From NCBI GenBank assembly GCA_914767715.1, contig OU612066.1:12903001-12967000 (forward strand): a stretch of 64,000 bases of DNA, in the 5' to 3' direction. Positions 46,401-57,700 of this stretch are shown here, one piece after another. The notes under the pieces are model-generated. The model had not been told where the DNA came from, made no database searches, and saw only the letters and a list, made by a program, of their open reading frames with translations. A program made the position numbers and the translations under genes. How positions within the stretch are numbered: position 1 is the stretch's first letter; every line of letters begins with the position of its first letter. This DNA is from Membranipora membranacea (Eukaryota > Bryozoa > Gymnolaemata > Cheilostomatida > Membraniporidae).

Positions 46401-49124
46401 ATAAAGCTGGAAAAATCTCTAGTTACATAAATACAAATACTTTAATATGAAATTTTATACTACAGGATATTGTTGGGAAAAGAGGCTATCTTATATTACT
46501 GAGTGCCATGTTGACTATTCCAGTTTTCGTTATATTGGCATTCACATCATTGTATCCACTTATCGCTACTCTTGGGTTGGGATTTACGTACTCTCTTGCT
46601 GCTGTAAGTATGACTTTGTATAGATTTTGTGAGAGCCATTTTAATATTCCGAAAAAAACATTGGCTAACGGTTTATAGCATGTTTCACTAACAGAGATGT
46701 ACTTTTATATTATGAAGCGGTTTATACTTTTTTTATATATTATTGGTACCTTCCTCATCTCAACAACAAGAAAATATTAGGTCAGAACTATGGAGGTATG
46801 TTTGAGAGCTTATTTTTGTTTGTGTTTCAAGATTTTAACTGGTATCACTATTAAAGTAGCATTCAATCATGGCACCACTAAATATGAATCATCTTGCAAT
46901 TTGCCTTCACATGTAGGCAACATACTCAACAATGATGAATCAAGGTGTAAGCTCTGGTTCTGCCAAACAGGGCAGTCAGCAGCCCTTAAACCACAATGAT
47001 TGCAAATAAACTGAATCACTTTGGGAGGCTTTGTTTTGTTTATGATCTCATAGAAAATGCTTAATTTGTTTGTATTGTAGATTCTTTTGTAACATTGCTT
47101 TTGTAGATTCTTTTGAATTCGAGAAGACTGTTTATGCATTTGGAGAAAAAAACAAAAAATAACTGCTTTCATTTACAGAACAAATACTGTTATACATTTA
47201 TAATTGCCAATAATATATTTATTTTGAGAGTATAATCACTTGGCCCGTCATCTTGGGTATTCTAGTTACTGAAACAAAATGGTGGAAGAGAGTTTGCAAT
47301 TGGAAGACCTAAAATTTTTCTAATTTTATATTAAATTTAAATGTGCAAATTTAAAAGGAGTACATCATTACGCATCAAATATCAAAATCAGACTGCTACT
47401 TGAACGATTTTGCTTTCTGTGTGCAATTATTGCGTATTCGTGAAAACGGTCTAACAGCTGTTTTGCTATATTGACACGAAACTTATGTAAAATATTGACA
47501 TCGGCGACATTGGCTAGCTACTGTTAACAAGAGATACTGTTTTGAGTTTTCCAATTTCAGTGTATTGGGGTATCTTTTCTTGATCTGAGGTTTACTAATT
47601 GTATTGCAATACTAAACATTTTTAATTTGGTGTCTTGGTTATTGACTGTGTATATTTTCTATTCAGGCATCAACTTGGGCGTCCATTCCACTGGTAGTGA
47701 AGGATTCTGTTGTTGGCACTGCTCTGGGTATAGCTTCTTCCATACAGATGATAGGGGTTGGTCTGTGCAACGTGAGCGTTGGTGCTATTCTAGGAGATGA
47801 TAAAGGGTAAGAATATTCAAGGAATCTTTTCAGAATCTTCCCACAAGTGTGTTATAAATTCATCTCAATGTTGGTGCATACTAAATGATGGATAAGGAAC
47901 AAACCAAGTTATATATGTGAGAGGGATCACAATAGCAAACAAAAAATCATCAGAGAATTTGCTGAATGAATTGTTTTTTAATACAGCATACACTGAAATG
48001 TTTTTTATACTTCAGGGTATCACATGAGGAGAAGTTATTAAGATGGAAGTATGTCATGATACTCCTTTTGGGGATCACTCTTGCCTGTGTGCTGTGTGCA
48101 TTTTTACTCAATCTCAATGATAAAAGAAAGGTTAGTCCAACATATCTATATGTTCCATGAAGAACTCTTTGGGTTTGCTTCGCCGACTAAAGCACTCACT
48201 GGCTGTGCATCAAATGATCCATGAACTACATCAGCTGCTGTTTGACACTCGGAACCTGTGAAGTGATTATTTCGTGTGTTTATGTGGCCTTTTGATTTGA
48301 ATGGACCAATTTGTTATTTTAGGGAGGTGTCCGATACAATATGTTGTTGGGCGGACAACTACTAAATCATGGTCCTTAATGCAGACAAACCCAAATACTT
48401 CCAAATCCTAGCCTTCCTGATTCTAAATCAATAATAATAATCATCTTTGATCGATATGTACCAAAGCGAAATAGTGTCAGCAGTAAGTTGCCTGCCTGGT
48501 ACCTGTTCAATCATTTTATTGAATGACTGGCAGTTGCTGACCTCAACACCTTGCCAGAGATCCTCAACATGAACTGCCATGCCTAGGCAATTCAGCTCAA
48601 GATCAATTCAAGACACCTGCTAACACCATCTTCAAGGTGTAAAGGATCCATGCCAACTGAATCTGACTTTTAGATTAAAATATCCGCACTGTTCAGCAAG
48701 GGCAATCAATACTTTCAAGCTGGAAGTATTTTGAAGTGAAAAATATTTAATATTGTTTGCCACATCCAAAGTATTTTTATTTTTTGACGCTTACTCTTCT
48801 TTTATATGGAAACAATAGAATAAAGAGTGTTGAGTTAAACAACAAGCCAGCGAACAAAGCACAACTCAATGACAATATTGGTGCATGGACTAATTTTGCT
48901 TAACCAAATGCTGAGGAACTGACAATTTTGATCCCATTTTGTTTCTCTCCTTGCAGAAAGGGATACTGAACATCAGCAGGTCAGAGAAGGAGGAGAGAGA
49001 GAAACAAGGAATGAGAGATCAGTACAAATCATCTACCTCATCAGTAGATAGTGAGGCTGATGAACTACCTCTCACTGAGACCGACAGGCTACTACCTCAC
49101 AGCAAGGCTGGGGCCATTAATTGA
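37475..49124 (+). CDS. MFSD1-like: MFSD1-like transporter, copy c, complete
   Basis: Exons: 37475-37496, 41998-42098, 42258-42471, 43620-43763, 44275-44433, 44598-44713, 44939-45039, 46184-46295, 46466-46603, 47667-47806, 48016-48130 and 48957-49124. Total 1530 bases, 509 aa plus stop, with GT-AG at every intron and consistent phases. Twelve hydrophobic segments fit an MFS transporter: TM1 (residues 12-35), a luminal loop, TM2 ending in the MFS motif GAGILIDKLGIRG, and WFKDKELALAF before TM5, which matches vertebrate MFSD1 WFKGKEL. The loop after TM1 has four N-glycosylation sequons (N42, N50, N67, N68). The tail has ETDRLL (495-500), an acidic dileucine signal. Vertebrate MFSD1 exports dipeptides from lysosomes with its partner GLMP; lysosomal function here is inferred. 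Intron 1 (4.5 kb) holds a foldback element and an antisense ORF. Confidence 0.9.
38186..38515 (-). CDS. Acidic 109-aa ORF, probable mobile-element fragment
   Basis: Minus strand, inside intron 1 of copy c. It starts with ATG (38515-38513) and runs through an acidic stretch (EEEEEED) and polar Asn/Ser-rich sequence. It ends in a segment LTQLVTEKQGPSINSAVADL, which resembles the start of uncharacterised transposon-associated proteins in invertebrate genomes. The frame stops just after this segment, where such proteins normally continue, so this looks like a truncated 5' fragment. The family assignment is from general resemblance only. Confidence 0.35.
   Translation of the reverse strand: MASGGVEIHEEQLNYEEEEEEDRGIYDNNNRENNDSPGRGVDSGDQALGRFFRTTRESNQENAISDEDHSLNNGSAYLSQLTQLVTEKQGPSINSAVADLVNTNLQRNF
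38766..38780 (+). repeat. 15-base poly-C tract
   Basis: A homopolymer run of C next to the left end of the 1.8-kb foldback element, in an AT-rich setting. Confidence 0.9.
38783..40593. mobile_element. Foldback element FB2, about 1.8 kb
   Basis: The outer ends are inverted copies beginning TTAGGCCAGAAGCAGC on both strands. The arms (about 38783-39130 and 40240-40593) stay alignable throughout; shared landmarks include CACGGACAA, GATGGCAGGATACTGA and CACCGGGTGTACCCAGTT. The centre holds several degenerate copies of an ATATGCnGCCG / GCTGCCGCTGAC motif. There is no transposase, so it would have moved only with help from another element. No convincing target duplication is seen (right flank ATGGCTTA). 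It lies in intron 1 of copy c. Confidence 0.75.
40594..41997. other. Remainder of intron 1 of copy c
   Basis: AT-rich intron with no coding or repeat features that I can support. Confidence 0.4.
43843..44136. repeat. Two-tier hairpin element in a copy c intron
   Basis: Inner arms 43979-44014 and 44053-44088 are 36-base inverted repeats with one mismatch and a 38-base loop. Outer arms resume at 43871-43891 (AGCCAGGCAGTTACTTATGAT) and 44090-44110, and extend with mismatches to about 43843 and 44136. The left side carries about 87 extra bases between tiers. It is probably a palindromic MITE; transcribed, it would form a long hairpin. Confidence 0.75.
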
Positions 49125-51258
49125 GATAATTATCCATTTCAAAACAAGGGGTTGCATCAGTTCTGTATTTGCTTGTCCAATGTTATAGAAAATAACAATT
49201 CGCCCGCTAGCTAGAGGGCAGCATGCTTCAGTTGTGATTACAGGATTAAGCCATCAGTAAAAACTTATCGATATGAAATTCTATTGCGTTGTCTTATCTC
49301 CATTCTTGTTCACATTTATTGGTTAACTCGTATCCCTTATGGGCTGCTAGATTGAATGATCGATTCCGCTTAATGTCTAGTAATACAAGCTTTCGTTTTA
49401 ACAATAATTCTGATGCTTTCTATGGTGAACACATATCTGTGTAGAAGTTTATGTAATGGCTGTAATAGCAGTCTGTTCTGGTTGTCATTAGACAGCAGAT
49501 TATTCCATATAGTGAGGTCAAAAACGCTACGTTCATTTTTATACATTTTTGTTCAAAATAAAGACGCCTGGCGCCTCTACTTTTTTCCTATTTAGCTGAG
49601 GGTATATGTGTTAGGTTGAGGTGTTCTAAAAAGTGATCTGACCTGCCAAGATGGCAAGTTGATGACATTGTTTAAATGCATCTTCGATTATTGTGTAGGA
49701 TTTCGGTGGTTTCAGAATTGAATCATCAGATAAGAGTACATTTAAACATTGATAACCGAAGTAAACTCACAAGACATCTTTTAAAGATTCTGCTGTCATC
49801 CTGCACTAAAAGTCAGACTTTACTTTACTCATATTTGTTTGTGTTATCCCCGGCCCATGTAACAGTATATGCACCTTAATCTCTCAGCATCCTTAATGTT
49901 TGTGACAAAATAAACCATGACCAACATCACTTTGTGAATATTTAGCAATCACCTAATCCTCACAAAAAAACCTCAGTAGTTTCTATCAATGCTTTTTTTT
50001 GCAGAGTCACACTGATTGCCCGCAACTTCAAAAACAGTGAAATATATAGTAGATTGGTTGCACATTGTGCTGCAAGCTTTGCAAATCTGTTGGTTAAATT
50101 AAACATCAAAAGTCAAACCTGCAAATATTAGAATTTACTCTATGCTTTTCAGTTATGTGCCGATGTGATATTTCACTACTCTCTTTTTCCGTGACATAAC
50201 ACTAATAGCATTTTTTTATTTCAGTGCACACTACAGAGTACTATTTGCGGACATTTATCTTCTTGTACAAGGAACATAGTAGTGTATTCAATTGAAAGTG
50301 AATAGATAGCCAGATTATTTGCCCCAGTGCTTCAGTTTCAAAAAGCAAACTGCCACCACTCAAGGGCAAATATAAATCGGAGAAAAATGGATGTTAATAA
50401 TTGAACAAAGTAACTGAATAAATAATGCACATCACAGCTATAAGCTATAAGAACATAAGCAAGTTGCTGTATTGTGGGTAACATTGTGAATTGGTCCCTA
50501 ATGGGTCCATCTCTTATCACAATATTTAAAAAATAAATCTGGTCATGGCATAGTGAAATACTCATGTTCACAGGAAATCCCATAGCGCAGTGTTTTGCTA
50601 TCACTCTCAAATTGTGCACATGGTAGTTAGTTTATTGATATTTAAAGAGGAAGGAATGAAGGGGGTGCACGGGGATTAATCATGTGAAGTGACAGGCAAG
50701 ACCATTGGCTGATCAATGTAATTAGAGGCAGAGAATGGCCTTGGTCTCCGCCTCCAACAGCCAGTCCACGTTGCGTTCTCAAGTGGTCAAGTGTGTTATA
50801 AAAGAAATTGAGATTCGCAGACACCCATAAATAAAGTTGAATAGAAGCGTATGATATAGCTATTGTTGTGTTGGCTCATCACACTTGGGATTATAGGGTA
50901 TAATTACAACGGTCAATTTCAATCTTGACAACGGTATCTAGGCAACCTCTGAAACCATAAATCAGAATGTCAAAATTGACCAATAAGAGCTCGTATATTT
51001 TGAAGCGGATGGTTTGAAATCATCGGAACTGGGCGATTTCATATGAAATAAGTCATATTTTCACCACTTTCCAATGCCATTATTGGAATGAAAATTTATT
51101 GGGCATGTGTATCACACAATTCCGCATCAGCTTGTCTGATTCCCATTAAATTTAATTCACTGCTTCTCTTGATTCCGAAAAAGCAGGAGGAGTTTGAATG
51201 CTGCTAACCCCATTTGAATTTGATATGGCTGGGTGATCGCTTTACATTGACTGGCCCT

Positions 51259-51264
51259 TATATA
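51259..51264 (+). promoter_or_regulatory. TATA box of gene A, second copy
   Basis: TATATA within the conserved promoter block, equivalent to 6576-6581. Confidence 0.55.
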
Positions 51265-51728
51265 CCGGTCGAGCCACTTTAATATCAGCTATAACTAATA
51301 TTCAATTGTTTCTATCAATCGTTATACAGTGTCAAGCGGTGTGAAACAAATAAATCAGCTTCTTTCAATGCTTATTATTCCCAGTATTCGCCAGTGCAGT
51401 GCTTGACAATTAATTGAAAAGCCACTTTAAAATTTCAGGTTCTGATAATGGAATTGAAAATAGCTATGGTTACTGGTTCATCTTTATTCCTGGTAAGTAT
51501 GTTTGATCATGTTTTGACATATTTTGACTTTTGTAGATGACGTTTACTGCCGATTAGAATTTATCTTTCATATGGGCATTATTTGGCGTGTCAATTTAGT
51601 TGGTACTGTCAATTAGTAAAGTACTGTTTTATCAAAGCATCGTTGTGAGTCGAACCCAGTACAACATTTCTTTTGCATCCAAGTGTTTTATGTCACAATT
51701 TAATTACAAATAAGGTAAGATATAGGAT

Positions 51729-54700
51729 ATGGTATTTAAATTACTAAGTGTAATTTTTTTCGTTTTAGCAATGTGCAAGGCTACAGGAAACATGAGAAGA
51801 TTCCATGCAGTCGATGGCTTCCTTACTTCCTTCACAAAATCTTCTGTAAATTTTAACACGCCTTGGGCAAGGTCCGTGGTTGAATGCGGGTCACACTGTA
51901 CAGCTGATAATGTGTGTGCAGGATTCGAATTTAATGAGGCAACGCAGAAATGCACAATCTATCAAGGATGTTTAACAGTAGTTAATACCACTGACGAGGT
52001 TGAGAATGTCAAAGTCTACGCTCAAGCTTTCCACAAAGATTTAGCACACAGTAAGTTTATTGTTACACCTAATACAAGAGCTGAAACGGGTATTGAACCC
52101 GGTTTTGGTTTTGGCACGTGATCATAGTATTATGTTTATCCAAGAATTCCAGTCAGAATGATCCTGTTAGAAGTCCTCTGCTGTTATCAATATAGTGCTA
52201 TAAAAACAGTAGTGATGGTGTGGTTGACTCAATAAATGTATACTTCTTAATCTCACAAACAGCCTGAAATTGCACTGTTCTGTTCAGTTCTCTTTACTTT
52301 TCAACGTGATCTTTACAAGATCCAAGGACAAATCATATAGATAAGTAATATACAAACCTTTTAAAAGCAATGAATATCATCAGAACAGGGGCGTATATTC
52401 TAAAAAATTTCACTCATTGACTTTTTAGAGATGAGCATAATGATCGGGCGCAGCCCGATCCACACGCCGTAGGCGTGGCGGGGAGGGTGTGGGAACGCGC
52501 CTAAGCGCCCTCCCACCACGGTATTTTTGCATATCCGTAGCAAAATAGTGCAAGCAGAGAGGTATTTCAATAGCTCACTGAGCTGCTGGGTACTTTCAGA
52601 AAACAACTCAATAGCAGTAGAAGATTACGGTAAAAATTCTCCAGTTATAAAGCACCCATTTGAAAAAAAATCTGACCTGGTTGGGATTCAAACCCACAAC
52701 ATTCTTTAAAAACAGTGATCACTAGGCAGACACTCTACACACTGAGCTTTAAAAGTTGTGCTTTGATACGCGGGTTATAGGTGAGGAATTGCAGTAGTAA
52801 GCTACACCCTGTTCCCATGACTTGCACACAGTAATCATGGATTTTTATCCACGGATATCCGTGGTCCATGATTGCTAATATACGCCACTGCATCAGAAGC
52901 ATGCAATTTAGTCAGATGAAGAATATTGTAAGACTCATATGCTGAACATGATGATTGTATGAATTTTTAGCCCAATCATTGTTTAATTGGGACTCTTGGC
53001 ATTGGAGTCACTGTGAGTTTTTCAAACCCAATATATGGATTTTCCGGAAAGTGGTCATCTTGCACCACCAACAACGCCACATGCGGCCACATGCACGCCT
53101 GCTACCACGCCATATTCCATGCATGCTACAACGCCTGGCACAACGCTGCCTTTATTGAGTCAAGCGTTGTACCTTTTGTTGTGTACAACTTCACCTACCA
53201 CTATATATGCAACGCTGGACTGCGTACTGGCGTTGCTTGGCGTTGCTTGGCATTGCTTGGCGTTGCTTGGCGTTGCTTGGCGTTGCTTGGCGTTGCTGGG
53301 CGTTGTGGGTACCACTGATGATGTCTCACGCACCTGGGCGCGCCTGAGTTCTGCTGATAAACTAACAAAGACCCCCAAAGTAAACTTTTTTTCAGTTTGC
53401 TTTTCAACAGCACGCAGTGGGTGGAAATTCCAGGTTAAAATGTCAAGGTCAATTAAGTGTGCTGTTTATAAGAAGATTTTAGGCATACAACTTGATAAAA
53501 CTAGCTTGTGTGAGCAGCTGGCACAAAATAATCAGTAAAAGAATACTGGAACCGCACTAATAGCAATATCTGTGGAATAAGATGAACAGATAGTTTGGAG
53601 TTGTCTTCTTATAAACAGCACACTTAATTGACCTTGCCATTTTAACCTGGAGTTGTCTTCTTATAAACAGCACACTTAATTGACCTTGACATTTTAACCT
53701 AGAATTTCCACCCACTGTGTGCTGTTGAAAAGCAAACTGAAAAAAAGTTTACTTTTGGGGTCTTTGTCAGTTTATCAGCAGAACTCAGGCGCGCCCAGGT
53801 GCGTGAGACATCATCAGTGGTACCCACAACGCCCAGCAACGCCAAGCAACGCCAAGCAACGCCAGTATGCAGTCCAGCGTTGCATATACAGTGGTAGGTG
53901 AAGTTGTACATAACAAAATGTACAACGCCTGACACAACAAAGGCAGCGTTGTGCCAGGCGTTGTAGCATGCATGGAATATGGCGTGGTAGCAGGCGTGCA
54001 TGTGGCCGCATGTGGCGGGGTTGGTGGTGCAAGATGACCATTTTCCGATTTTCCATATCTGTGTACATACATGGTCAAGTTTCAATTGTTGGTCATTATA
54101 CTGTGAGGGATAATGACCTGAAACCATAACAAAATTTGGTTAGAAAATTATTTGTTGGTGAAGCTAATCTCATACTTGCCAAGTCTCACGATTTAGGCGT
54201 GACCCTCCAGATTTTCACACCCACCTCCCACTTTTTGAAAATCTCACTATTTCCTCCAGATTTTAGAAAATCAGCCCTATCGCAATTATTAGGTAGATAT
54301 CCAAGCAATTCTTTGTTGATTAGTTACTGGTTAGTTCTTTGCACACAAAATCAATAAGAATTATACTATTCAATAATCTTCACAAAGTTACCTGTAGTGT
54401 CCAAATTTAGACTAATTTTTGTCCATTGCTGAGTTGCCCAATAGCAACCTCTCACAACTTATAACACTGACTGTCATTGGTCACAATATAAAGTAGCTAG
54501 TCAAGTGCATGCAATTGTTTCCATTTCCTTTCAGATCAGATCACACAGTTTTAGCTTTACATTTTGTAACCTCAGCTCTCAAGTCTTGTAAAATAGAACA
54601 TGCCCAAGGTCCACTATAATTCAAAGTTTAACAAAGCTTGGATTAAACAATTTGAGTGGCTCAGAGCTGTACCAGGTGATTTAAACTCAGCATTTTGCTC

Positions 54701-57700
54701 ACTATGTAAATGTCAACTGTCTGTATCACATGGTGGTAAAAATGACATTCAGAAACATCTAAAGACAAACAAAACATTCAGGCTGAAGGAGCTATCAGAA
54801 AATCTAAGAAGATTACTCAGATGTTTCCTACAGGCCAGACTGAGTTGGACAAGGTAAGAATAACTTTAATTAAGGGCCTTTGCTCATTTGACAGCCAGTC
54901 AAGCTCAACTTGGTTTTATCAGCGGACACTGGACAGTGGTGTGCCTCAAATCTGTAGCAAAGTCAATAGGTGTCAGAACTCAGGCCTATTTCTTGATGGA
55001 AGATGTAGTCCACTCTCACTGCCAAACTAATAGGCTACTCAGTACTCATCACTGACATTTGGTTTAGTGACTTCTTGCTAGTCTGCAGATTAATAAAGAT
55101 TTCTTTCTAGTTACTCAATCAATTATTTATATCAACTTTCTGTTCCACCAGGTGACCCATGCCGAAGCAAAGTTTGCTGTTTTCCAAGTAAAACATAACC
55201 TAGCCTTCAATATAGCTGACCATTACAGCAAGACAACAAGCAGTATGTACCCAGATAGCAAGGTGGCGGCTCAGTATGGTTCTGGAAGAACAAAGAGTAC
55301 AGCAATGATAACACGTGAGTTTGAATATTAACATTCTTGTTAGTGAATATTTGGGCTTTGTTACGGACGACTTATACCCTTGTTCAGGTCTGTATCACAC
55401 TGGCCTTCGGCTAAATTGGTTAATCAAGGATTTGTCTCCAACTCCATGGTTAAATTCACATTACGCATCACAAAACACAGAATTTTTGTACGCTCCACTA
55501 AGTGGCCACTTGTTAACATTATAATGATATGTATATGATTCTATTTTAGAGGTGTTAGGTCCCCGTGAAGATGATATCCTCACAAAGCTGTTGAGGAAAA
55601 GCAAATTTTCCCTGATGACAGATGAAACCACTGATCGTGGGACGTCTAAGCAACTAGTCATACTTGCCAGAGTATATGACGGAGAAGACATATCTACAAA
55701 ATTTGTAGACATGCCAGTGTGTAACTTTTCCACCGCCCAAGACATCTTTGATGCCATCGATGAATGTTTCCGGTAAGCATATCTAACCTGTTATATTGTG
55801 CAATACATTCAAAGTCGGCATACTCTTTGTTTATATCTATGTTCTATTCTGTTGATCCGATATTTCTCCCTTTAAGATTATGTTGATATATTACTGTTAT
55901 ATTTTAGGTCCCGAGATATTCCATGGACAAATGTTATCGGTTTCAATTCCGATAACTGCTCAGTCATGAAAGGGAAGAGGAATGGCCTCATTGCTAAGTT
56001 GAGGGAGGTCAATCCAGAGATAATCGATATTGGCTGTGTATGTCACCTGGCCAACCTAGCAGTAGGACAATCACTTAAAACTCTACCTTTCAGAGTTGAT
56101 GATCTGCTGACTGATATCTTCAGTCACTTCAGTAGCAGGTAAGCTGATTCATAACGCTACCGTTAAATACGATGACAATAAAAAAAATTATTTTATTAAC
56201 TTTTTTTGGTTTGTTATTGTCAAGAGTCATGTGCTGTATATTATAGCTATTTTCATAGCAGTCTGATATTTATCTGATTTCAGTTCTAAGCGCATGGAGC
56301 AGCTGAAAGAATTTCAGAAGTTTGCAGAGTGTGAGGAGAAGAGAATTCTCAAGCACTGCCCCACCAGATGGCTGAGTCTTCGTCGGGCCATTGTCCGCAC
56401 AATTGACCAACACAAGGCTCTGGTTTCTTACTTTGGAGCTCACCCAGATGTGGACAAACCCAGATCTAAAGTTAACAACATTTACCTCACTCTTACAGAC
56501 AAGCTCACGCTACCTTGGCTGCACTTCATTCAACACGCTCTAGAACCATACTTTGCATTTAACACTGTATTTCAGGTAGGCCTAAGTACATTAGCAGAGT
56601 ATTGTATGACTATGAACTAAGGTTGTAGTTGTGTTTGTGTCTCAAAGAAATCCTTAATTTTAATACTAATACTTCAGAATAAATATTTTGTGTGTGATGC
56701 CTTTTCTTCTTAAACGTGCATGCTAACATCTGATAGTCTCATTTGATATTCCCATTTATATCCAGTCTGAAGATGTATTGATCGTTGATCTGATGGCATC
56801 AATGAAACGACTGATAAAACGTGTTCTGAGCTCGTATGTCCCAGTACCCACCATCAAGGAGCATGAAGGTAGACTGTCTGAATTTGACCACGCAAATCGA
56901 GATGGTCAGTTGGAGGATCTGAGCCTGAACATCGGCACAAATTGCCGGACCATTCTGACATCTATCGAAGAGGAGATGGACTCTCGCTTAGTGAAAGACT
57001 TTTATAGGTTAGTTTCGTGGATTGATATTTTCTTTATTATAATTTTCTTGTCATGTTTTGCTCTCAATCTCCACATTCAGTCCAAGTTTGAATTGAAATA
57101 TTTGCTCTTTGTTTACAGTCAAATCCGAGCTTTTCTGGAAGCAGGAGTTACGGAGATGCTGAATATATTCCCTCTGGCTTCGGAAGCGATCAGAATGGCA
57201 CCTGCTGCAGTCCCTAAGAAGAGAATGGACTTCTCCGCTCAGGAAATATGTGAGTTGGCCAGGCAATGCTATTCGACAGATCCAACTATTCTAGATGCCA
57301 TCACGGGTGAGTGGCTAGAGTACCAGTTAGATTGTGTGGAAGGAGAGCAATCTGTTGTTCAGTTCTGGTCATGTGCCAGAACTGAAGAGTTGTTTCCGAA
57401 CATCTCCAAGCTGATGAGGATTATTCTGACCCTCCCACACAGCAATGCTAGCAGTGAGAGGATATTCTCCATGCTTTAAAAAAATCAAAACAGAGCAAAG
57501 ATCTCTCCTAAGCAACCCCACCATCAACCACATTTTAAGGGTGAAGATCAATATCAAAGGGTGTTGTGACATGATAAAATTTGATCAGGTCACTTTGAGA
57601 AAGCTGAAACAAGCTGCTCAGACCTATAATGAGAGCATAGCCAGCAAAGCCAGTGGATCCACTACTGTGGTTATTGACGATGAAGATATGTAATGATAAT

